Source of the DNA: Candidatus Levybacteria bacterium RIFCSPLOWO2_12_FULL_37_14
Lineage (GTDB): Bacteria; Patescibacteriota; Microgenomatia; Levybacterales; UBA12049
Direction of reading: 5' to 3'
NCBI GenBank assembly: GCA_001782645.1
Contig: MFPH01000002.1
Location: 1 to 14,902, forward strand
Length of the DNA stretch: 14,902 nt
The notes below the pieces were generated by a model, which did no database searches, was not told the DNA's origin, and saw only the letters and a program-made list of their open reading frames with translations. Of this stretch, positions 1 to 6,184 are shown in pieces. Position numbers and translations under genes: made by a program. Every line of letters starts with the position of its first letter. The stretch's first letter is position 1.

Positions 1-318
1 TTGCAAAGGGGTATAAGAAAAAACCGGAATTTTTTGCATTGCGCCTGCTAAAGTGATTACACCCCTGGCTTCTCCAACTTTAAAGGCAGTTTTGGCATTG
101 GTTGTAAAAAATAATTCCTCAATTGCTAATTCATTAGGCTTGTATTTTTTAATTAATGCGTAAATTTGTTTGTAAACATCAACTAAACGATCTTGGGAAT
201 TAGTATTCTTAGAAGTTTCAATACATCCGCAACTTTGCACTTTGCACTTTGCACTTTGCACTTCCAATACCGCCCATCCCACCCTGGCATATCCCGGATC
301 AATTCCCAAAATTACCAT
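1..318 (-). CDS. ruvC: Holliday junction resolvase RuvC, 5' part (3' end beyond window)
   Basis: RuvC is the dimeric endonuclease that cuts Holliday junctions delivered by RuvAB in recombinational repair. The ATG at 318-316 opens with a GIDPGYARVGWAV block containing the first catalytic Asp (D7). The second conserved block, AIEELFF, carries catalytic Glu E67, followed by NAKTAFKVGEARGV, which matches the family's helix after that strand. Only 106 codons are inside the window, so the two C-terminal catalytic Asp residues cannot be checked. Residues 20-29 are encoded by four exact copies of a 7-bp unit (234-261), replacing the usual loop without changing its length relative to the E. coli protein as I recall it. 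An extended -10 lies 11 nt upstream, and the unknown gene 355-843 is just upstream on the same strand. The identification is firm. Confidence 0.95.
   Translation of the reverse strand, partial: MVILGIDPGYARVGWAVLEVQSAKCKVQSCGCIETSKNTNSQDRLVDVYKQIYALIKKYKPNELAIEELFFTTNAKTAFKVGEARGVITLAGAMQKIPVFSYTPLQ
234..261. repeat. Heptanucleotide tandem repeat in ruvC (TTTGCAC x4)
   Basis: Four perfect, contiguous copies of TTTGCAC (GTGCAAA on the coding strand) lie inside ruvC and encode residues 20-29. Because 7 is not a multiple of 3, gain or loss of one unit would shift the reading frame. Confidence 0.95.
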
Positions 319-329
319 ATCTGATTAGG

Positions 330-338
330 ATTATACCA
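330..338 (-). promoter_or_regulatory. Putative extended -10 promoter of ruvC
   Basis: Read on the minus strand, TGGTATAAT is a perfect TATAAT preceded by an extended-10 TG. It lies 11 nt before the ruvC ATG, so the untranslated leader would be only about 4 nt. No good -35 is visible at 16-18 nt. A weak hairpin (CTAAAA/TTTTAG, 342-358) spans the stop of the upstream gene. Confidence 0.55.
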
Positions 339-354
339 CTACTAAAATTGATTT

Positions 355-843
355 TTAGATTATGGAGGTGGCCACACTTGAGGATTCCTCTAATTGCTTT
401 TTCAGCTTCTCAAGCGCTTCAGCATGAAGCTCCACGTCTTTTTTTGTGGGAGACTCCTCGCTTAAACCTTCTATAGGAAAACCTTCAGTGCGATCTCTGT
501 ACGCCCATTTAGCACGTCCATCTTTTGACAGATTAAGCCTGACCCTCTCATTACCTCTTGTTCTCATCCCGATATCTATAGTCACTTCTTCTACCGGTTC
601 TTTTCCTTTTTTATCTCTAAACTGCTGAAATGCAAAAAGAGAGATGCTTCCCTCGCCAACTTTGACATCCTTTTGAAAAGATAATATCTTAACTCCGCGA
701 TAGATCTCGCTCTCACCATGCTCATTTAGCAGCTTCATGTAATTATCGTGAAGAGTTACAACTTCTTCTATGCTTGGGTTAACTTCAACAATTTTTTTAA
801 GCGAGTCTGTTTTGCCTGGATGATCGGCTTCAAGCTGTATCAT
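355..843 (-). CDS. Hypothetical protein, charged, about 162 aa
   Basis: I do not recognise this family. The protein is hydrophilic, lacks a signal peptide or membrane segment, and is rich in Glu, Lys and Asp. Its C-terminus (roughly the last 35 residues) is a predicted helical stretch with HAEALEKLKKQLEESS. The centre is probably beta-rich (GEGSISLFAFQQF, then VEEVTIDIGMRTRG). The frame is open to a GTG at 858, but that codon overlaps the -10 box, so I choose the ATG at 843-841, which follows TATATT by 6 nt and reads MIQLEADHPGK. It is transcribed divergently from rplY and ends 36 nt before the ruvC start. Its promoter contains a perfect 15-bp palindrome, so it is probably repressor-controlled. 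That it is a real gene is supported by the strong promoter, the length and the absence of a better frame. Confidence 0.75.
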   Translation of the reverse strand: MIQLEADHPGKTDSLKKIVEVNPSIEEVVTLHDNYMKLLNEHGESEIYRGVKILSFQKDVKVGEGSISLFAFQQFRDKKGKEPVEEVTIDIGMRTRGNERVRLNLSKDGRAKWAYRDRTEGFPIEGLSEESPTKKDVELHAEALEKLKKQLEESSSVATSII

Positions 844-849
844 ATCAAG

Positions 850-879
850 AATATACACCCAACATAGACTCTATGTCAA
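850..879 (-). promoter_or_regulatory. Sigma70-type promoter of the gene at 355-843
   Basis: On the minus strand there is a consensus -35 TTGACA (879-874), an 18-nt spacer and a -10 TATATT (855-850). The ATG at 843 begins 6 nt after the -10, so the expected transcription start is at or next to the start codon, implying a leaderless mRNA. Confidence 0.75.
862..876. promoter_or_regulatory. Perfect palindrome in promoter spacer, candidate operator
   Basis: ACATAGA-C-TCTATGT is a perfect inverted repeat with 7-bp arms and a 1-nt centre. It occupies the -35/-10 spacer of the minus-strand promoter and overlaps half of the -35, the classic place for a repressor site. It is also 37 nt from the -35 of the divergent rplY promoter. 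No cognate regulator can be assigned from this window. Confidence 0.6.
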
Positions 880-912
880 TATAAATAACTATATGTAAAA
901 AATAAATAGGCA

Positions 913-941
913 TTGTAATAAATAGCTCTTTCTTGTATAAT
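913..941 (+). promoter_or_regulatory. Promoter of rplY
   Basis: TTGTAA (913-918), a 17-nt spacer and a perfect TATAAT (936-941). The rplY ATG is at 950, 8 nt after the -10, so the message should start at or within 1-2 nt of the ATG. No Shine-Dalgarno sequence is present. Confidence 0.8.
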
Positions 942-949
942 TGCTTTTT

Positions 950-1741
950 ATGAAGAGATTCAAACTGGCAGTTGAGAAGAGAAAAATTCTGGGAAAAAAA
1001 GTTTCCAAACTCCGAAAAGAAGGCTTGTTTCCCGCAAATATTTATGGAAAAGGCGTAAAATCTCTTTCCGTACAAGTCCCTTACAAAGACTTTGAGAAAG
1101 TTTATAAAGAAGCAGGTCTTACGGGAATTGTTGATGTAGAAGTTGCAGGCGAAATCAGACCATCCTTAATTCACAACGTTCAGCAAGATTATTACAAACA
1201 CGTACTTCTCCATGCGGATTTCTTCCAAGTTAATCTGAAAGAAAAAGTTAAAACAATGGTCAAAATCGTTACTCTTGGCGAGCCGAAAGCAGTTTCGGAA
1301 AAACTGGGACTTCTTATTCAACCCCTTAACGAAGTCGAAATTGAAGCTCTTCCTACAGATTTACCGGATAAAATAGAGGTAAATGTTGAACCTCTGGCAG
1401 TATTGGATGCGCAAATAACTGTTGGTGAGATAAAAGCGCCCGCAGGAGTCACTATTTTGACCGACGCTTCTCAAGTTGTTGCAAAAATTGGCGCATTAAT
1501 CAGCAAGGAAGCAGCAGAGCAAGCAGCAGCAGAAGCCGCAGCAGCCGAAGCGGCCAAAGCAGCCGCCGCACCAACCACGGAAACAGGAGAAGGAGCAGAA
1601 AGAGCTGTTCCAACAGAAGGAGCGACGCCACAAACTGCTGCAGAGGCGGGAAAACCAGCAGCCGGAGCTCCAGCGGTACCAGCAGCGGCCAAACCGGAGG
1701 CTCATTCGGCAAATTCAGGACAAGCAAAACCTCAGAAATAG
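950..1741 (+). CDS. rplY: 50S ribosomal protein L25/CTC (TL5 type) with Ala-rich tail
   Basis: bL25 binds 5S rRNA in the large ribosomal subunit. Residues 1-93 form the L25 domain (RKEGLFPANIYGKG, then LIHNVQQDYYKHVLLHADFF), and 97-183 form the C-terminal CTC/TL5 beta domain (LPTDLPDKIEVNVEPL). Residues from about 184 to 263 are a low-complexity Ala/Pro/Glu tail, locally much richer in GC than the rest of the window. CTC proteins often have a variable acidic or Ala-rich tail, but this one is long. I start at ATG 950; the frame is open to a TTG at 941, which overlaps the TATAAT and cannot be in the mRNA. The gene is monocistronic, divergent from the unknown gene and convergent with the TPR gene, with a 10-nt overlap of the two 3' ends (1732-1741). 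I see no terminator between them. Confidence 0.93.
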   Translation: MKRFKLAVEKRKILGKKVSKLRKEGLFPANIYGKGVKSLSVQVPYKDFEKVYKEAGLTGIVDVEVAGEIRPSLIHNVQQDYYKHVLLHADFFQVNLKEKVKTMVKIVTLGEPKAVSEKLGLLIQPLNEVEIEALPTDLPDKIEVNVEPLAVLDAQITVGEIKAPAGVTILTDASQVVAKIGALISKEAAEQAAAEAAAAEAAKAAAAPTTETGEGAERAVPTEGATPQTAAEAGKPAAGAPAVPAAAKPEAHSANSGQAKPQK

Positions 1742-2196
1742 AGCTTATTCCTAAGGAACTCTTTTATTTTTCTCCCATTTTCAGAATTTGGATCCAAAGA
1801 TAAGCCTTTCTCAAGATACATTTTTGCCTTAGAACTATCCCTTAACTTATATTCGAGGACTGCTGCTTGAAAATACGCGTCCGGATAATTTTGGTGTTTT
1901 GCTAAAAAACTTATCCAAAAATTTAAATCCTTACTTAAGCTTTCTCTTTGTTGGTCAATGTTTTGCTTTGTTTGTAAATTTTTTTGCAAATCATACCCCA
2001 CAACAACAACAGCTACTGCGAAAATGAGGACGACAAAAAGTCTTAAGGCTCCCCCGTATATTTTGAATAATGTTGCGTGATTAATTTTTGGGAAAGAAGA
2101 TTTAAAGTTCTCGGTAATACTTCGGGAATTACTCGGGAATTTTGTATTATTTCCGCCAGCTGGCGGACTTTTCTTTTTTATATTCTTAAACTTCAT
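1732..2196 (-). CDS. Membrane-anchored TPR-like protein
   Basis: This 154-aa protein has a basic, Lys/Ser/Asn-rich N-terminus of about 45 residues, one membrane span at about 50-68 (LRLFVVLIFAVAVVVVGYDL), a charged linker, and one recognisable tetratricopeptide unit at about 105-137 (PDAYFQAAVLEYKLRD..KAKMYLEKGLSLDPN). The likely topology is N-in with the TPR part outside; its partner is unknown. The ATG overlaps the valS stop in an ATGA arrangement, so translation is probably coupled to valS and it shares that transcript. Residues 11-15 (PPAGG) are encoded by a perfect 16-bp GC-rich palindrome that looks like a repeat element captured in the gene. The stop overlaps the 3' end of rplY by 10 nt. 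The TPR call is moderate, since a single unit is short. Confidence 0.75.
   Translation of the reverse strand: MKFKNIKKKSPPAGGNNTKFPSNSRSITENFKSSFPKINHATLFKIYGGALRLFVVLIFAVAVVVVGYDLQKNLQTKQNIDQQRESLSKDLNFWISFLAKHQNYPDAYFQAAVLEYKLRDSSKAKMYLEKGLSLDPNSENGRKIKEFLRNKLYF
2152..2167. repeat. Perfect GC-rich palindrome TCCGCCAGCTGGCGGA
   Basis: A 16-bp perfect palindrome stands out in AT-rich surroundings. It lies in the N-terminal coding part of the TPR gene and is read as PPAGG. It is probably a copy of a dispersed palindromic element; a genome-wide count is needed to confirm that. Confidence 0.65.
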
Positions 2197-4688
2197 AAAG
2201 AGGGTTTACCCTCCGAAGCCTTGGCGAAGGAGGGCCACCTATCAATCATTATGGATTTGCCGAATTTAAATCTTTGATAAATTTCCTCAGTTACAAAAGG
2301 CATAAAAGGATGGAGAAGCTTCAAAAGAATTAAGAATGAAGAATTAAGAATTAAGAATGAGTTCTCGTTAATGCGATTTTTTACATCTTCTATATATTTA
2401 TCTGCGAATTCATGCCAGGCAGACTCATACAAAGCCTCCGCCGCATAGTTAAAATTATATTTCTCCAAATCTTCTGTTACTTTTTCAGTTAATTCCCCTA
2501 TTTTCTTAACCATCTCTTTATCTTTTTCGTGTTTAGCGATATTTTCTAGTTGCTCCATTGTTAAATTGTTTTCCAATTTTTGATTTTTGATTTTTGATTT
2601 TTGCATTTCAATAAAGCGTGCCATATTCCATAGCTTATTCGTAAATTTGCGCGCTGCTTCCAGCTTGGGATAAGATAGGGACTGGTCGTTGCCGGTAGCA
2701 TTTCCGTAAATTAGGGCAAAGCGCACTGCGTCTGCCCCATACTGATTAACGATTTCCAGAGGGTTAACAACATTTCCTTTTGACTTGCTCATCTTTTTTC
2801 CCAACGGATCATTTACTAGACCATGCAAGAGAATGTTTTTAAACGGAATTTTCCCTGTTCTGTAAATCCCCACCATTGCCATTCTTGCTACCCACCAAGG
2901 TAAAATATCGTAGCCTGTTTCCATTACGGAGGTTGGGTAAAATTTATCAAAAAAACCACCTGACCCTTTACAATCGCAGTTCGTCATTAGGGTGGAAAAT
3001 GGCCATTGGGCTGAAGAAAACCAAGTGTCAAAAGTGTCTTTATCCTGAATCCAGCCTTCACCGATAGGCTTTTTCTCTCCAACATAAATTTCATGAACTT
3101 GACCTTCCCTAAGAAAACCAAAAGAATAAGCGTAAATCCACGCCTTTGTCTTTTCGGTTACGCCTAATTCAGGCTTGTGAAATTTAAATGCTTCAATTAA
3201 TTCCTTTCTTTCTTTATATGTTGCACCATGGGCTCTATCATCTAAAGGAATTTTGCCAACTACTGTTCTCTCTATGTCAATAATTGTTCCGTACCCAAAA
3301 ATCTTTTTCGTCTGACTATTCTCGAATGCAAATTTATCTCCAACTTTAAAGTCATGGTCACGCAATCTGTATGTTTTTGTTTTTCCAGACAGCACTTGAG
3401 GCTCTGTTCTTTGATGAAAGCCCATAATGACAATGTCTTTTGTTGGTTTCCACTCCCTAAACCAAGCAGGGATGGAAATTCCCCAAACGATTTGCCTAGA
3501 GATGTTCCAATCTCTAATATTTTCTAAAAACTGAAAGTATCTTTTTTCAAAACCCTTGGGATAAATTTTAATTTTTTTAGACTTAACAGCTTCTATTGCA
3601 GGTTTTGCCAAAGGTTCCATTCTTACAAACCACTGCTCCAAAGGCAAGGGCTCCAAAATATTTCTACACTTATAACAAAGCCCGACTCTATTTTGATAAT
3701 TTTCATCAATTTTCTCAATTAAGCCTTTTGCCTGCATTTCTTCAACAATAGCTTTTCTCGCTTGCTTAACATATAGTCCTGCAAATTTACCCGCATAATG
3801 ATTCATTTTGCCGTCAAATCCGATAACCTGTTTAAGGGGAAGTTTATGGCGCTTTCCCGTTTCAAAATCGTTAAAATCATGTGCCGGCGTAATCTTTACG
3901 ACTCCTGTTCCGAATTCCGGATCAACTGATTCATCGGCAATCACTTTAATTTTTGTCTTGCCCAAAACAGTTTCAATTTCCAATTCTTGACCAACATATT
4001 TTTTATACCTTTTATCATTGGGGTGTACCGCTACCGCAGTGTCTCCAAATTTTGTTTCCGGACGGGTCGTTGCCAAAACTAAAGGCCCATATTTAATGTA
4101 ATAGAGAAGGCTTTTGCGCTCCTCATGAACCACTTCTAAATCAGAGAATGAAGTACCATCAAAAGTGCAATAATTAACCAATCTTTTTGCTCTGTAAGCT
4201 AAGCCATCAGCAAAAAGTTTTTTAAAAGTATCGTAAACTATTTCAATAACATTATTATCCAAAGTATATTTTTCCCTGCTCCAATCCAAAGAAAAACCCA
4301 ATCTTCGAAGCTGCTTTTCTATTCCTCCCCTATTCTCATTAACATAGTTTTTAATCATTTCATAAAGCTCTTCTCTTTTGAAATCTAATCTGGATTTACC
4401 TTGCTCACGAAGTTTTTTCTCAAATACAAATTGCGTTTCTATTCCGGCATGATCGGTTCCCGGAAGCCAAAGCGCGGAAAAACCCTTCATGCGATGAAAT
4501 CTAATCAGAATATCTTCAACAACATACATGGCATGTCCAAAATGCAGAGCGCCATTGGCGTTAGTGGGCGGAAGAATAATGCTGTAAGGTTTGCCTTGGG
4601 GATTTATTTCCGGCTTAAAATAACCCTTTTCTTCCCAATCCTTATAAATTCTCTCTTCAACATCCTTGTGATTATAAACCTTATCCAT
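2193..4688 (-). CDS. valS: Valyl-tRNA synthetase with an inserted ASCH-like domain
   Basis: Class Ia enzyme that charges tRNA-Val with valine and edits threonine. Visible are the HIGH-type motif HFGH (49-52) in PPTNANGALHFGHAM, the PGTDHAGIETQ block (76-86), the editing-domain stretch LVLATTRPET (203-212), a CYKC knuckle (338-341), DTWFSSAQWPFST (554-566) and KMSKS (632-636). The anticodon-binding region occupies roughly 680-831. The short C-terminus shows no coiled-coil arm. Between WGISIPAWF (402-410) and DTWFSS is an extra segment of about 110 residues (412-528; DNA about 3105-3455) with SGKTKTYRLRDHDFKVGD and VTEKTKAWIYAYSF, which reads as an ASCH/PUA-like domain. Two heptamer repeats are translated within it (2326-2360, 2577-2603), and its last residues (SFAKASEGKPSL) come from a palindromic repeat. 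The ATG at 4688 follows a -10 by 6 nt. The TPR gene overlaps its stop by 4 nt. Confidence 0.96.
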   Translation of the reverse strand: MDKVYNHKDVEERIYKDWEEKGYFKPEINPQGKPYSIILPPTNANGALHFGHAMYVVEDILIRFHRMKGFSALWLPGTDHAGIETQFVFEKKLREQGKSRLDFKREELYEMIKNYVNENRGGIEKQLRRLGFSLDWSREKYTLDNNVIEIVYDTFKKLFADGLAYRAKRLVNYCTFDGTSFSDLEVVHEERKSLLYYIKYGPLVLATTRPETKFGDTAVAVHPNDKRYKKYVGQELEIETVLGKTKIKVIADESVDPEFGTGVVKITPAHDFNDFETGKRHKLPLKQVIGFDGKMNHYAGKFAGLYVKQARKAIVEEMQAKGLIEKIDENYQNRVGLCYKCRNILEPLPLEQWFVRMEPLAKPAIEAVKSKKIKIYPKGFEKRYFQFLENIRDWNISRQIVWGISIPAWFREWKPTKDIVIMGFHQRTEPQVLSGKTKTYRLRDHDFKVGDKFAFENSQTKKIFGYGTIIDIERTVVGKIPLDDRAHGATYKERKELIEAFKFHKPELGVTEKTKAWIYAYSFGFLREGQVHEIYVGEKKPIGEGWIQDKDTFDTWFSSAQWPFSTLMTNCDCKGSGGFFDKFYPTSVMETGYDILPWWVARMAMVGIYRTGKIPFKNILLHGLVNDPLGKKMSKSKGNVVNPLEIVNQYGADAVRFALIYGNATGNDQSLSYPKLEAARKFTNKLWNMARFIEMQKSKIKNQKLENNLTMEQLENIAKHEKDKEMVKKIGELTEKVTEDLEKYNFNYAAEALYESAWHEFADKYIEDVKNRINENSFLILNSSFLILLKLLHPFMPFVTEEIYQRFKFGKSIMIDRWPSFAKASEGKPSL
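2200..2234. repeat. GC-rich imperfect palindromic element at the valS 3' end
   Basis: GAGGGT-TT-ACCCTC (2200-2213) is a perfect inverted repeat. The overlapping CCCTCC...GGAGGG (2209-2234) encloses GAAGCCTTGGCGAA, giving alternative hairpins. The block is translated as the valS tail FAKASEGKPSL. It looks like a mobile or dispersed palindromic repeat that extended the gene. Confidence 0.6.
2326..2360. repeat. Heptanucleotide tandem repeat in valS (AGAATTA/AGAATGA x5)
   Basis: Five contiguous 7-bp units, three AGAATTA and two AGAATGA, lie in the valS coding region. They are translated as part of SFLILNSSFLIL near residues 777-788. Confidence 0.9.
2577..2603. repeat. Heptanucleotide tandem repeat in valS (TTTTTGA, about 3.9 copies)
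   Basis: Three perfect TTTTTGA units plus a six-base partial copy. On the coding strand they are translated as QKSKIKNQK (about residues 696-704), between the catalytic core and the anticodon-binding helices. Confidence 0.9.
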
Positions 4689-4694
4689 GAAGCA

Positions 4695-4722
4695 ATTTTA
4701 ACACAAGCGAACACTATCTCAA
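4695..4722 (-). promoter_or_regulatory. Promoter of valS
   Basis: On the minus strand: TTGAGA (4722-4717), a 16-nt spacer, TAAAAT (4700-4695), then 6 nt to the ATG at 4688. This predicts a leaderless valS mRNA. The -35 lies at the end of a degenerate heptamer array (4717-4744). No T-box leader fits between the promoter and the start. Confidence 0.7.
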
Positions 4723-4744
4723 AGTTTAAATATCAAAGGTCAAA
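4717..4744. repeat. Degenerate heptanucleotide repeat at the valS promoter
   Basis: Four adjacent 7-bp units TCTCAAA, GTTTAAA, TATCAAA, GGTCAAA share the frame NNTCAAA (one reads TTTAAA). The first supplies the valS -35. The rest of the 184-bp gap (4689-4872) is AT-rich. It has a 10-bp palindrome ATCTATAGAT (4829-4838) and a long-range inverted repeat (AGTTTAAAT near 4722, ATTTAAACT near 4791), and I see no gene or clear terminator. Confidence 0.5.
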
Positions 4745-4872
4745 AATAAATCAAAGATAAAAAAACTAAAACTACGAAAAAAACTTTGAAATTTAAACTA
4801 GGCTTTGACATTTGCGCTTTAATCTTTGATCTATAGATTATTCCCGAGGATTTAACGAAGAATTACCGAAGA

Positions 4873-6174
4873 TTAACTTTCTACCATCTTGTAACCTCTG
4901 GTTTTGACTGTCTGAATTTCAAATTTTGCATTTTGTGATTTTAATTTAACCCGCAAACGGGCGACCAATCTATCTATTGCCCAATCGGATATTCCAACTT
5001 CTTCAACCTCTGCCCAGACTGCCTGAATAATTTGTTCCCTCTCACAAATATTCCCCACCTTGCTTTTGAGATACGTGAAAAGCAGATGTTCTTTTTTACT
5101 AAGCTCAATGCTGGAGCCGTTACTTTTAACCATTTGTCTTTGTTTTAAATAATGATTAAAAAGCGAACTAAATATTACATTTCTTCCTCCATCTTCAGCT
5201 ACAAGTCCGCAATCCCATAAATAAGCTGCAGACTTTTTTTCTTCAGGACTAATTGCCTGATTTTTTTCTACTTTCAATAGCGTATTTTGCTCGGCATTAT
5301 TCAAGCTCTCCCACAATTCCTCTGATTGAAGCATTATTCTTTCATCGCGGGATAAAAATTCAAGAATTTCTTGTTTATTTTTAAATATTTTTTTCGACTC
5401 ATGAAAAGAGATCAACGCTAGCTGTAAATACTGTACGTATCCATCTACAGTTTCAAAAAAGGAAGTTTCCAGACTTGGAGGAAAAATAAGCTTATATCGT
5501 TCTTTGTAAGTATCGAAGATAATTTTTGTATCTTTTTTTTCTGCCGGTCTTACGTACATATTGCGGGCAAAAAGAGCAACTGATGATTTCGTAAAAACAT
5601 CAGGCGCAATGCTTGTTAACCCCTTAAAGCTGGTAAAAATGAAAGAGACTTTTCTGTTTGCCGCATCCTTTACTCCCTGTAGATTACCAAAAAGTTCAGG
5701 AGTAACAATTTCTTTTAATCTATCGAAACGTATAAAAAATATTGTAGACAAAACATTTTCTTGGGTAATTTTAGCCAGGCTTTTCTTAACACTTTCTATA
5801 GTTAAGAAAGTATCTTTAGACTGCATGCAATCTAAAAATAATCTTTCTATGTATTTTTTTGTATGTTCTTTTAAGTCCGATTTCTCAGCACTATCTAAAA
5901 TTCTTTTCAGAGTTAATATCCAAAAAGGAAAAACTTCCCGCTCAACCAGATCATTAAGATCAACAGGAATAAAAAGATGAGAATTACCATCGGCTATATA
6001 TTTTTTGGCAATTTCTTTGTGGTTAAGAAAAAAACGGAGGAAATTACTAATTCCCACCCTTTTCATTCCAATCAGAACAACGCTGTTGCGGTTTTTAAGA
6101 TGCTGTCCTAACGTTGAGGCATCTTCCTGCCTGAAAGAAATAGGATAAAGAGCCTCAATTATTGTGTTCACCAT
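4873..6174 (-). CDS. AAA/STAND-like protein with C-terminal OmpR-type winged helix
   Basis: Putative DNA-binding regulator of 433 aa. The N-terminal half resembles an AAA/STAND P-loop domain: a helix before the loop (FRQEDASTLGQHL, 14-26), a P-loop-like GMKRVGIS (36-43), a hydrophobic strand ending in Asp (STIFFIRFDRL, 143-153) resembling Walker B, and a sensor-like strand VSFIFTS (176-182). The P-loop has Ile where the invariant Lys should be, so nucleotide hydrolysis is doubtful. A helical middle follows (about 215-345). Residues 357-431 form a winged helix of the PhoB/OmpR Trans_reg_C type (LSKKEHLLFTYLKS, then AIDRLVARLRVKLKS, then IQTVKTRGYKM). No receiver or membrane segment is present. 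It has its own promoter just after the SDR-DUF4012 gene. Targets are unknown; the neighbouring membrane-protein gene is one candidate. Confidence 0.8.
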   Translation of the reverse strand: MVNTIIEALYPISFRQEDASTLGQHLKNRNSVVLIGMKRVGISNFLRFFLNHKEIAKKYIADGNSHLFIPVDLNDLVEREVFPFWILTLKRILDSAEKSDLKEHTKKYIERLFLDCMQSKDTFLTIESVKKSLAKITQENVLSTIFFIRFDRLKEIVTPELFGNLQGVKDAANRKVSFIFTSFKGLTSIAPDVFTKSSVALFARNMYVRPAEKKDTKIIFDTYKERYKLIFPPSLETSFFETVDGYVQYLQLALISFHESKKIFKNKQEILEFLSRDERIMLQSEELWESLNNAEQNTLLKVEKNQAISPEEKKSAAYLWDCGLVAEDGGRNVIFSSLFNHYLKQRQMVKSNGSSIELSKKEHLLFTYLKSKVGNICEREQIIQAVWAEVEEVGISDWAIDRLVARLRVKLKSQNAKFEIQTVKTRGYKMVES

Positions 6175-6184
6175 ATAGTGACTT

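Noticed and set aside
234..261. CRISPR or other large repeat arrays
   Set aside because: All tandem repeats here are 7-bp units without spacers; nothing resembles a CRISPR repeat-spacer array.
342..358. Hairpin CTAAAA/TTTTAG as terminator of the gene at 355-843
   Set aside because: The stem is only 6 AT-rich base pairs and would be too weak.
941..949. TTG start for rplY
   Set aside because: It overlaps the TATAAT box, so it would not be in the transcript; ATG 950 is the better start.
1471..1727. Three Ala-, Cys/Phe- and Leu-rich reading frames on the minus strand
   Set aside because: They are antisense shadows of the Ala-rich rplY tail, whose repetitive GC-rich codons keep several frames open.
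4401..4760. Plus-strand 119-aa frame opposite the valS start
   Set aside because: Antisense to the conserved HIGH region of valS, with no promoter or family match.
4829..4838. Palindrome ATCTATAGAT
   Set aside because: Short and AT-only except two bases; expected by chance in such AT-rich DNA, with no promoter around it.
4689..4872. T-box riboswitch upstream of valS
   Set aside because: The promoter lies 6 nt before the ATG, leaving no leader, and no T-box consensus or antiterminator was seen.
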